Below, piece after piece: positions 1 through 5,695 of a DNA stretch of 7,189 nucleotides (position 1 is its first letter; every line of letters starts with the position of its first letter). Source of the DNA: Chromatiales bacterium (GTDB lineage: Bacteria; Pseudomonadota; Gammaproteobacteria; SZUA-140); NCBI GenBank assembly GCA_031285245.1, contig JAITWN010000117.1, positions 1 to 7,189 on the forward strand. Direction: 5' to 3'. Both the position numbers and the translations under genes were made by a program. The notes under the pieces were generated by a model. That model was not told the DNA's origin and did not search any database. It worked only from the letters and a program-made list of their open reading frames with translations.

Positions 1-508
1 CCTTCAGCAGGTTATCCCAGCCCGGCGGGGCATAGCCGAGGCCGAACGTCGCCGCAGACTCTCCGCCAAGCCCTCTCGCCTTCAGGTAACCAATCGCTTC
101 TTCGCGACCACGCGGATGCTCGCGCAATTGGCGGCGAAACCACCCTGCGGCTTCTTCGAGCACGCCATAGAGATCCGTTTCATCTGCGCGCGGCGTTACA
201 ACGTCACCGGTTTGCGGCACCACCATGCCGACGCGCCCAGCCAGCTCCCGCACAGCTTCAACAAAATCGAGACGCGCGTACTCCATCAGAAAGCCGATGG
301 CAGTGCCGTGAGCACCGCATCCAAAGCAATGGTAGAACTGCTTCTCAGGGCTTACCGTAAAGGAAGGCGAACGCTCTTCATGAAAAGGACAACGCGCGAC
401 ATATTCACGTCCGGCTTTACGCAGCGAAACATAGCCATCGATGACGTCAACGATATCGACACGTGCCGTCAGCTCATCGATAAACGCCTGCGGGATCCGG
501 CCGGACAC
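1..508 (-). CDS. dnaG: DNA primase DnaG, N-terminal part (runs off left edge)
   Basis: DnaG makes the short RNA primers used by DNA polymerase III at the replication fork. Only the first 169 codons are present; the gene continues past base 1. The translated N-terminus carries the CHC2 zinc-ribbon: Cys40, His43, Cys61 and Cys64, the first two in RCPFHEER and the last two in YHCFGCG, at the same spacing and numbering as in E. coli DnaG. The start of the RNA polymerase (catalytic) domain follows, with the conserved run ARGLGGESAATFGLGYAPPGW near the edge. I chose GTG at 508-506 as start because it gives the normal N-terminus (xSGRIPQAFIDEL) and has a GAGG ribosome site at 518-515, six bases upstream. 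It lies downstream of rpsU and yqeY on the same strand, the usual macromolecular synthesis operon order, so rpoD is expected just beyond the window. Confidence 0.97.
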   Translation of the reverse strand, partial: MSGRIPQAFIDELTARVDIVDVIDGYVSLRKAGREYVARCPFHEERSPSFTVSPEKQFYHCFGCGAHGTAIGFLMEYARLDFVEAVRELAGRVGMVVPQTGDVVTPRADETDLYGVLEEAAGWFRRQLREHPRGREEAIGYLKARGLGGESAATFGLGYAPPGWDNLLK

Positions 509-602
509 GCTTTACCTCGGACGGGATGAACGACTTAAGACTGCAGCGACAAGATACTGCGGGCAAAACGCTGAAACTAGTACCCGCCCGCCGCTGATGA
601 AA

Positions 603-618
603 CCCAGGAAAATCTGGG
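603..618 (-). terminator. Weak hairpin between yqeY and dnaG (possible attenuator)
   Basis: Read on the minus strand, CCCAG-ATTTTC-CTGGG forms a 5-bp stem with a 6-base loop and is followed by TTTC. It begins eight bases after the yqeY stop and lies in the 117-base gap before dnaG. In E. coli a terminator between rpsU and dnaG lowers primase expression relative to S21; this hairpin is in the equivalent place. The stem is short and the T run is only three bases, so any effect would be partial. Confidence 0.3.
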
Positions 619-625
619 CTGGATG

Positions 626-1078
626 CTACGCGCCGAGCCGAGCCCGGATGCGCGCACTCACCACGCCCATATCAGCTCGGCCTTGAATCTTTGGCTTGAG
701 CTCCGCCATGACCTTGCCCATGTCTTTGACAGACTGTGCGCTGGTAGCGGCGATAGCTTGATCGATCAGCAGAATCAGCTCAGCTTCGGGCAGCGCCGGC
801 GGTAGATAGGAGGCGATGAGCTCGAGCTCAAAAACCTCCTTCTCCACCAGATCCTCGCGCCCGCCCTTGCGATACTGCTCAATCGAATCCTGGTGCTGCT
901 TGACCATCTTGCCGAGCACGCTGACGATCTGCTCGTCGTCGAGCTCGATGCGCTCATCGACTTCACGCTGTTTAATCGCCGCAGCAATCATGCGCAGAAC
1001 ACCGAGGCGAGCGCTATCTTTGGCGCGCATCGCCTCTTTGATGTCATCCTGCAGGCGTGTCTTCAGCGGACTCGGCAT
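626..1078 (-). CDS. yqeY: GatB/YqeY-domain protein
   Basis: A 150-residue protein of the YqeY family, which shares the helical tail domain of the GatB subunit of tRNA amidotransferase. Its biochemical role is not settled; a link to tRNA or tRNA-dependent amidation is inferred from the domain only. Family hallmarks are visible: the N-terminal helix LKTRLQDDIKEAMRAKD, then RLGVLRMIAAAIKQREVDER, the central DSIEQYRKGGREDLVEKE, the ASYLPPALPEAEL segment, and the C-terminal MGKVMAELKPKIQGRADMGVVS. The length matches the usual 147-150 residues. I chose the ATG at 1078; an in-frame TTG at 1102 would add eight unconserved residues and has no ribosome site. The ATG itself has only a weak upstream site, and rpsU ends 30 bases before it, so translation may be partly coupled to rpsU. 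The rpsU-yqeY-dnaG order is common in gammaproteobacteria outside the enterics. Confidence 0.93.
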   Translation of the reverse strand: MPSPLKTRLQDDIKEAMRAKDSARLGVLRMIAAAIKQREVDERIELDDEQIVSVLGKMVKQHQDSIEQYRKGGREDLVEKEVFELELIASYLPPALPEAELILLIDQAIAATSAQSVKDMGKVMAELKPKIQGRADMGVVSARIRARLGA

Positions 1079-1108
1079 AAGAATCGGCTCGTAATAGAGC
1101 AAAACCGC

Positions 1109-1327
1109 TCAGGAATGGGTACGCAGATGACGTGACTTCTCAATGGAGGTGCGCTTCTGCTGACGCTTCACCGCAGCAGCAGCCTTGCGCTTACGCACGG
1201 AGGTCGGCTTTTCGTAAAACTCACGACGACGGATTTCGGAAAGAACACCGCTCTTTTCGCAAATACGCTTGAAACGGCGCAGCGCAACTTCGAACGGCTC
1301 GTTGTCTCGTACACGTACGTTGGGCAT
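1109..1327 (-). CDS. rpsU: 30S ribosomal protein S21
   Basis: S21 is a small basic protein of the 30S platform that helps base-pairing between mRNA and the 3' end of 16S rRNA during initiation. The 72-residue product has the family core VRDNEPFEVALRRFKRICEK followed by GVLSEIRRREFYEKPTSVRKRK, then a Lys/Arg-rich tail; the usual length is about 71. The ATG at 1327 is preceded by GAGG (1338-1335) with a seven-base gap, a strong ribosome site. It is first in the operon with yqeY and dnaG. Upstream on the opposite strand there is an ECF sigma factor gene, not the tsaD gene found there in E. coli and many relatives. Confidence 0.98.
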   Translation of the reverse strand: MPNVRVRDNEPFEVALRRFKRICEKSGVLSEIRRREFYEKPTSVRKRKAAAAVKRQQKRTSIEKSRHLRTHS

Positions 1328-1365
1328 TCGGGGTCCTCTTCTTAAAAACTATTAAACACACGTAG

Positions 1366-1382
1366 TTCGGGGCGAACCCGAA
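1366..1382 (-). promoter_or_regulatory. Hairpin at the 5' end of the predicted rpsU leader
   Basis: TTCGGG and CCCGAA form a perfect 6-bp stem around a 5-base loop. If transcription of rpsU starts near 1386, as the predicted -10 suggests, this hairpin would be at the very 5' end of the mRNA, about 40 bases ahead of the start codon. It could protect the 5' end or be a site for control by a protein; the latter is only inference. On the plus strand part of it overlaps a possible ECF-type -35. Confidence 0.35.
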
Positions 1383-1393
1383 AATGGGTGCGT

Positions 1394-1423
1394 ATCTTAA
1401 CCTTGGCAGGGGCGAAATGCCAA
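1394..1423 (-). promoter_or_regulatory. Predicted sigma-70 promoter for rpsU-yqeY-dnaG
   Basis: On the minus strand there is a -35 TTGGCA (1423-1418), an 18-base spacer and a -10 TAAGAT (1399-1394). Start of transcription would be near 1386, giving a leader of about 60 bases. The -35 matches the consensus at five of six bases; the -10 is weaker. The -35 is one arm of an inverted repeat (1402-1424), so a protein bound there would block or modify the promoter. Confidence 0.45.
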
Positions 1424-1424
1424 G
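1402..1424. repeat. Inverted repeat CTTGGCA-N9-TGCCAAG
   Basis: Two perfect 7-base arms lie 9 bases apart in the space between rpsU and the sigma factor gene. The right arm includes the predicted rpsU -35 hexamer and the left arm lies in its spacer. Such placement fits an operator, or a hairpin in a plus-strand transcript starting further left. Which protein would bind is unknown. Confidence 0.45.
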
Positions 1425-1425
1425 C

Positions 1426-1438
1426 TGGGAAAATCCCA
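1426..1438. repeat. Inverted repeat TGGGA-AAA-TCCCA
   Basis: A perfect 5-base dyad around AAA, one base beyond the preceding inverted repeat. It lies just upstream of the predicted rpsU -35 and about 28 bases upstream of the predicted sigma-70 -35 of the sigma factor gene, a position suited to a regulator acting on either gene. Short dyads can arise by chance. Confidence 0.3.
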
Positions 1439-1465
1439 ACCTGAGCCGCCGGAAAATACGGCAAG

Positions 1466-1494
1466 TTGTTTGCTGCCTGCTCGCACGTTATGAT
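1466..1494 (+). promoter_or_regulatory. Predicted sigma-70 promoter for the ECF sigma cassette
   Basis: TTGTTT (1466-1471), a 17-base spacer and TATGAT (1489-1494, five of six consensus bases) make a plausible housekeeping promoter with a start near 1501. This would put the in-frame ATG codons at 1490 and 1493 inside the -10 and untranscribed, supporting the ATG at 1532 as the sigma factor start. The -35 is weak (three of six). A separate ECF-type candidate, GAAC (1374-1377) and TCTTA (1395-1399), lies further upstream. Confidence 0.35.
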
Positions 1495-1531
1495 GCGCCT
1501 CTTCTCGTTGCACCCAGGACCACGGCTTGCT

Positions 1532-2206
1532 ATGCCTGTCGAAGACGCCATAAGCAAGAAACAGAACCCAGCGGCCGTGTTCGAAGCGCTCATGCGTCCC
1601 CATTTGAAACCGCTGTTCCGGATCGCCTACCGGCTAACCGGACGACGCGAAGACGCTGAGGATCTGGTTCAGGACCTGCTCACCAAGCTCTATGCGCGGC
1701 GCCAAGAGCTAGATGGTATCGACAATCTGCGCTCCTGGTTGATACGCGTCATGTATCGCCAATTCATCGATCACCGCCGCCAGCACGCCCGCTCTCCTCT
1801 ACGCTTAGTCGTCGAGGCATCCTCAGATGAGGAAGACGCCGATCCGTTGTCCCGCATTGCGTCTGAGGACGATCCACAAGCCCATGCCGAAGCCTCGGCA
1901 CGGGAAGCGGCCCTGCTGAAAGCCATCGAACGCCTCAGCGAGGATCACCAGCGCGTGCTCGCCCTGCATGACATGGAAGGCTACACCCTAGAGGAAATCC
2001 AGGAAGTCCTCGACTGCCCCATCGGCACACTGAAATCCCGATTGCACCGCGCCCGCGCCCGGCTGCGTGAACTGCTGACCGCCGCCGAAAACCCAGAAAA
2101 CCAAACTGTGGAACCATCCGCAAATTCTGCTCGTCATACCATTCATACACGCCTGAATTCAGAGCACTCTCATGAACTGCCAGGAAGCCCGGAACCGGCT
2201 GGATGA
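1532..2206 (+). CDS. ECF-family RNA polymerase sigma factor
   Basis: A 224-residue group 4 (ECF) sigma factor, which would direct RNA polymerase to a small regulon when released by its anti-sigma factor. Region 2 covers about residues 17-85, with YRLTGRREDAEDLVQDLLTKLY and the NLRSWLIRVMYRQFIDHRR helix (core binding and -10 recognition). An acidic linker with SSDEEDADPLSR follows. Region 4 is at about 128-182 and contains the helix-turn-helix EGYTLEEIQEVLDCPIGTLK plus SRLHRARARLRELL (-35 recognition). There is no region 1.1 or 3, and no SnoaL-like C-terminal domain. After region 4 there is a tail of about 40 unconserved residues, whose end overlaps the next gene. The start is uncertain: ATG 1532 is preferred because a predicted -10 lies over the upstream ATGs, although its AGGA ribosome site is 13 bases away. 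I cannot assign the ECF subgroup. Confidence 0.9.
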   Translation: MPVEDAISKKQNPAAVFEALMRPHLKPLFRIAYRLTGRREDAEDLVQDLLTKLYARRQELDGIDNLRSWLIRVMYRQFIDHRRQHARSPLRLVVEASSDEEDADPLSRIASEDDPQAHAEASAREAALLKAIERLSEDHQRVLALHDMEGYTLEEIQEVLDCPIGTLKSRLHRARARLRELLTAAENPENQTVEPSANSARHTIHTRLNSEHSHELPGSPEPAG

Positions 2207-2972
2207 TTACATCGACGAATATTCCCCGCCGATGGAACGTACTGCCATTGAGCTTCACATCAAAGCTTGCCGAAGCTGTACGGAAGCGCTAGCCGAGGAG
2301 CGCGACCTGCGTCAGCGCTTGCGCTTCCTGCCAGCTCCCGAACCGGATTTTGCTCTCTTCAGTCGTACCATCGCAGCGGCAGCCGACGCCGAAGTACGTC
2401 AGCGCCGGCGTTGGCGTTGGCATACTGCTGGCGGCGCCTTGGCAGCCGCGGTGGTGCTGGCTTTGGGACTGAGCATCGACAGAACGAAGGAAGCACACGA
2501 ACAGCACGTCGCAGCCACCACCGAGCAGCCAGCGCCGCTTGCCTCTTCCTCCACTGCTGCCCCCCTCGTGGCAATGCCAGCGGTTTCGACCACCGTACTG
2601 CAACCCACTATGCCAGTGCAGGTAGTTACTGTCGTGCTTGATCAGGAAAGTGAAATCACGCTGGCGCTGGAATCCGGGCATCGTGTCGACGATGCCACGT
2701 TTACCGTCGAGCTCCCCGAAGGTATTGAGCTGACCGGCTATCCAGGAGCACGCGAGATCACCTGGACGGGACATTTGGAATTCGGGAAGAATTTACTGGT
2801 TCTACCGATCAAGGCCCAGACCAGCAATGGCGGCGATATCGTCGCGCACATCTCTGATAACCAAACCGAACTACGCCGCAGCCTCACCCTGCGCATGGAT
2901 GTCGTAGCGCCATCCATCACCACATCTCCCTCGCCTTCGGAGCTATCTCCGGAAGCAATAACCGTAATGTAA
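2172..2972 (+). CDS. Membrane anti-sigma factor with N-terminal zinc-binding (ZAS) domain
   Basis: This 266-residue protein should hold the preceding sigma factor at the inner membrane until a signal releases it. Residues 1-50 form an anti-sigma zinc domain (zf-HC2/ZAS type): Cys3 in MNCQEARNRLDDYIDEY, then His29, Cys33 and Cys36 in the HxxxCxxC motif. After a basic stretch (RQRRRWRWH, 76-84) there is one short membrane segment (about 85-102, AGGALAAAVVLALGLSI). By the positive-inside rule the N-terminus is cytoplasmic. A Ser/Thr/Pro/Ala-rich linker (about 114-148) leads to a beta-rich periplasmic part (about 149-245) with alternating strands such as ATFTVELPEGIEL and KNLLVLPIKA, like an Ig-type sandwich. 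Start ATG 2172 is fixed by Cys3 and overlaps the sigma gene by 35 bases, so translation is probably coupled. The identity of the periplasmic domain is inference. Confidence 0.88.
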   Translation: MNCQEARNRLDDYIDEYSPPMERTAIELHIKACRSCTEALAEERDLRQRLRFLPAPEPDFALFSRTIAAAADAEVRQRRRWRWHTAGGALAAAVVLALGLSIDRTKEAHEQHVAATTEQPAPLASSSTAAPLVAMPAVSTTVLQPTMPVQVVTVVLDQESEITLALESGHRVDDATFTVELPEGIELTGYPGAREITWTGHLEFGKNLLVLPIKAQTSNGGDIVAHISDNQTELRRSLTLRMDVVAPSITTSPSPSELSPEAITVM

Positions 2973-2982
2973 CGCTCTAACC

Positions 2983-3372
2983 ATGCTACTGAAATTCCGC
3001 AGCGCTCTTGTTTTCGGGCTATGTGTTCTCCCAACGACCTGTGTCTGGGCAATCGACGATTTGGATATCACTATCCGAGTCGTCGATCGTCAGGAGGCCC
3101 GCCAGGGGAACTTCAATCGCATCGAACTGCCCCGTGAAACACCACCGCCAGCTTCGGCAACCTCTGTGCGCGCGGAACGCTCTGCAGAATCGCACCAGCC
3201 CAGCGCGGATCGTCGCGAAACCAAGGACCGCTTTGAGCCAGAGCGCCGGCAATTCGCCGAGAAAAAAGAAACGGTCCGGGAATCAACCCGGGAAGCAATG
3301 ATAGAAACCCGTGAAAAAACGCGCGAATTACAGGGGTCCCGCGAACTTCGGGATCCGGCTTTCAGGAAATAA
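2983..3372 (+). CDS. Small secreted charged protein, third gene of the sigma cassette
   Basis: I do not recognise this 129-residue protein. It begins with a signal peptide: basic MLLKFR, a hydrophobic core ALVFGLCVLP, and a likely signal peptidase I site after Ala23 (VWA). The lipobox is not right for a lipoprotein. The mature part starts with a possible beta strand (DDLDITIRVVD), then a Pro/Ala/Ser-rich stretch. From about residue 74 it is a very charged Arg/Glu/Lys-rich segment with repeated xTRE motifs (STREA, ETREK, KTREL), likely a long single helix or coiled coil. The ATG lies 10 bases after the anti-sigma stop with no clear ribosome site, so it is probably co-translated. Co-transcription suggests a periplasmic partner of the anti-sigma factor or the system's output; this is inference. 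The ORF could also be judged merely hypothetical, but the signal peptide and close spacing support it. Confidence 0.72.
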   Translation: MLLKFRSALVFGLCVLPTTCVWAIDDLDITIRVVDRQEARQGNFNRIELPRETPPPASATSVRAERSAESHQPSADRRETKDRFEPERRQFAEKKETVRESTREAMIETREKTRELQGSRELRDPAFRK

Positions 3373-3415
3373 ACCTATCGATATGCGCGCCCCGAAGATT
3401 CCGAGGTAGACCGCA
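3373..3415. other. Convergent spacer between the sigma cassette and ptsP
   Basis: These 43 bases separate two converging genes. I see no hairpin with a T run in either direction. A GC-rich stem (3334-3341 with 3349-3356, one G-T pair) lies in the last codons of the secreted-protein gene, and another (3425-3430 with 3442-3447) in the last codons of ptsP; neither is followed by a T tract. Termination may be Rho-dependent or the transcripts may overlap. Confidence 0.4.
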
Positions 3416-5683
3416 TTACTGCCCGACTCGCACCAAGCTTCCGAGTCCAGCCTGCTCCAGCACACCATTGACGTAGTCGCGTATCTGACGCGCATCCTCC
3501 ATGAGAAGTACCTGATCCAGGATGTCTCGCGCCTGCGCGACGCTGAAGCTGCGTATCACACGCTTGATGCGCGGCAAACTGGCAACGCTGGCGCTGAGAT
3601 TCGACACTCCCATCCCGAGCAGCAGAATCACCGCTGCCGGATCGCCCGCCATTTCCCCGCAAACTCCGATCGGCTTTCCGGCACGCTGCGCACCAGCCAT
3701 GGCATACGTCAACGCTTGCAGCACCGCTGGATGCAACGCGTCGTAGAGTTCGGCGACACGCGCATTGTTGCGATCCACCGCCAGCATGTACTGCGTGAGA
3801 TCGTTACTACCGATCGATAGATAATCGACGCGGCTCGCCAGCGATTCTATCTGATACACCGCGGACGGCACTTCCACCATGACACCGATCGGCGGCAATA
3901 CAGCATCTTCTCCGCCTTCGCGCAGCTCCTGATGCACACGCCGAATCAGCTTCAGCGCCGCTTCCACTTCTCCGACGCTACTAATCATCGGCAATAGCAG
4001 ACGCGCATTCCCCAACCCGATATCAGCACGCAGAATGGCGCGTAACTGAATCAGAAACAGTTCCGGATGATCGAGCGTCACACGAATACCGCGCCAGCCA
4101 AGAAAAGGATTTTCCTCGTGGATGGGAAAATACGACAGCATCTTGTCGCCGCCGATATCGAGCGTACGAATCGTCACTGGGCGGGGCGTAAGCGCTTCGA
4201 GCACCTGGCGATAGATCCGCAGTTGCTCCTCCTCACCGGGGAAGCGATTGCGTACCATGAAGGGAAACTCGGTGCGATAGAGACCAATGCCTTCGGCACC
4301 ATGACGCAAAGAAGGCATGACATCAGAGACTAGGCCGGCATTGGCATAAAGCGGCACATGAATGCCATCAAGCGTCACCGCGGGCAAATCACGCAGCTCC
4401 TCCAAGCCCGCCGTGAGTTGCTGCTCTTCGCCGATCAGACGCTCGTACTCAGCACGCACAGTGGCTGACGGGCTGACATAGATCCAGCCGCGATAACCAT
4501 CGACCACCAACTCCGAACCATCGACTCGGGTCACCGGCAGTTCGCTCAAGCCAAGCACTGCCGGGATGCCAAGCGAACGCGCCAGAATCGCCACGTGCGA
4601 AAAAGTCGATCCGCGCACCGAGGCTACGCCCGCCAGCGATTCCAGCGGCACTTCAGCCAGCATGGAGACGGTGATCTCTTCGCCAACGAGAATGGTATTG
4701 GCGCCATACACGTGCTCCTGGCCGCCAATATTCTGCAAGCGCGCCAGAATACGTAAGCCGATATCACGCACATCACCCGCGCGCTCACGCAAATAAGGAT
4801 CTTCCATCGCATCGAACACACGGGTGTGCTCACGAATGGTGTCGCGTAGCGCACCTGCCGCCCAGTTCCCCGCGCGGATGCGTTCCACCGTCTGACGCTC
4901 CAACCCCGGGCTATCGAGCATCAGCGAATAGGCATGGAAGAGCGCGCGATCTTCCTCGGCAATCGACTCGCCCATGTGTACTTCCAGCAAGCGAATATCT
5001 TCCCGCGCGGCAACGAGCGCAGCATGAAATGCAGCAATTTCCGCATCGATATCAGTCGCCTGACGATCTGGCACTGCATCAAGGTCGGTCGCTGGATAGA
5101 TAACTCGCGCCGTTCCTATGGTGACACCCGGCGCGCCGGCAAGCCCTTGAATAGGCTTCAAACCACTATCACCGTGTGCCTGGGCAAGACCTCTGATGTC
5201 GCCACTGACTATCGCCAGTGCGATTGCGCTCGAAAGCTGAGCCGCCACCGTGAGCAAAAAGGCGAGTTCGTCGTCATCGAAACGGCGTTGATCTTTCTGG
5301 CGCACGACCAGCACGCCCATGACACTGCGGTGATGAATGATGGGAACACCGAGAAAGCCGTGGTAATAGCTTTCGCCAGTCTCGGCAACGAAATGATAAC
5401 GAGGGTGCGCGGGCGCATCGTCAAGGTTCAACGGCTCCTCGGTTTCGCCTACCACGCTGACCAAGCCTTCGCCGCGCGCCAACCGCACCACGCCAACCGA
5501 TGCAGGATTGAGCCCATCGGTAGCCATCAACACATATTGATCTGAAGCTGGATCGAGCAAATAAACCGAGCAGACATCGACTTTCATCGCCTGCTTCACG
5601 CGCGTGACTATGACGGATAGGGCCTGCCCCAGATCAGAGGTCGCATTGACCTCCTGGACGATGCGCTTGAGCGTGCTGAGCAT
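3416..5683 (-). CDS. ptsP: PEP-protein phosphotransferase of the nitrogen PTS (EI-Ntr)
   Basis: PtsP takes phosphate from phosphoenolpyruvate and passes it to NPr (PtsO) and then EIIA-Ntr (PtsN), a regulatory relay tied to nitrogen, potassium and envelope state. The 755 residues match the usual length of the GAF-containing form. Domains: GAF (about 16-160), enzyme I N-terminal domain (about 177-300), mobile phosphohistidine domain (about 325-405) with active His363 in STFSHVAILARS, and the PEP-binding barrel (about 430-722). The barrel keeps GLYRTEFPFM (Arg470), RTLDIGGDK (Arg506), VEVPSA (Glu604), SIGSNDLTQY (Asn627, Asp628) and the catalytic Cys675 in GVCGEMAGD. The N-terminus MLSTLKRIVQEVN is the family's normal one, fixing the start despite a poor ribosome site. 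The gene begins 12 bases after rppH and is probably in the same transcript. It ends 43 bases from the secreted-protein gene on the other strand. Confidence 0.97.
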   Translation of the reverse strand: MLSTLKRIVQEVNATSDLGQALSVIVTRVKQAMKVDVCSVYLLDPASDQYVLMATDGLNPASVGVVRLARGEGLVSVVGETEEPLNLDDAPAHPRYHFVAETGESYYHGFLGVPIIHHRSVMGVLVVRQKDQRRFDDDELAFLLTVAAQLSSAIALAIVSGDIRGLAQAHGDSGLKPIQGLAGAPGVTIGTARVIYPATDLDAVPDRQATDIDAEIAAFHAALVAAREDIRLLEVHMGESIAEEDRALFHAYSLMLDSPGLERQTVERIRAGNWAAGALRDTIREHTRVFDAMEDPYLRERAGDVRDIGLRILARLQNIGGQEHVYGANTILVGEEITVSMLAEVPLESLAGVASVRGSTFSHVAILARSLGIPAVLGLSELPVTRVDGSELVVDGYRGWIYVSPSATVRAEYERLIGEEQQLTAGLEELRDLPAVTLDGIHVPLYANAGLVSDVMPSLRHGAEGIGLYRTEFPFMVRNRFPGEEEQLRIYRQVLEALTPRPVTIRTLDIGGDKMLSYFPIHEENPFLGWRGIRVTLDHPELFLIQLRAILRADIGLGNARLLLPMISSVGEVEAALKLIRRVHQELREGGEDAVLPPIGVMVEVPSAVYQIESLASRVDYLSIGSNDLTQYMLAVDRNNARVAELYDALHPAVLQALTYAMAGAQRAGKPIGVCGEMAGDPAAVILLLGMGVSNLSASVASLPRIKRVIRSFSVAQARDILDQVLLMEDARQIRDYVNGVLEQAGLGSLVRVGQ

Positions 5684-5695
5684 CCGATACCAACG

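Noticed and set aside
116..529. 137-codon open frame on the plus strand
   Set aside because: Antisense to dnaG, whose zinc-ribbon is unmistakable; the product has no family features.
1404..1420. Sigma-54 promoter (TGGCA...TGC)
   Set aside because: The distance between the two elements is two bases too long for the fixed -24/-12 spacing.
1325..1532. LexA (SOS) box as in the E. coli rpsU promoter
   Set aside because: No CTGT-N8-ACAG sequence is present in the region.
2289..2774. 161-codon open frame on the minus strand
   Set aside because: Antisense to the anti-sigma gene; long only because of GC-rich codon pattern.
2983..3051. Lipoprotein signal on the secreted protein
   Set aside because: The residues before Cys20 are PTT, which does not fit a lipobox; a signal peptidase I site after Ala23 is better.
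3334..3356. Terminator at the end of the sigma cassette
   Set aside because: An 8-bp stem exists but lies within coding sequence and has no T tract on either strand.
4934..5545. 203-codon open frame on the plus strand
   Set aside because: It lies wholly antisense to the GAF and N-terminal region of ptsP, whose protein is clearly conserved; its translation shows no recognisable domain.
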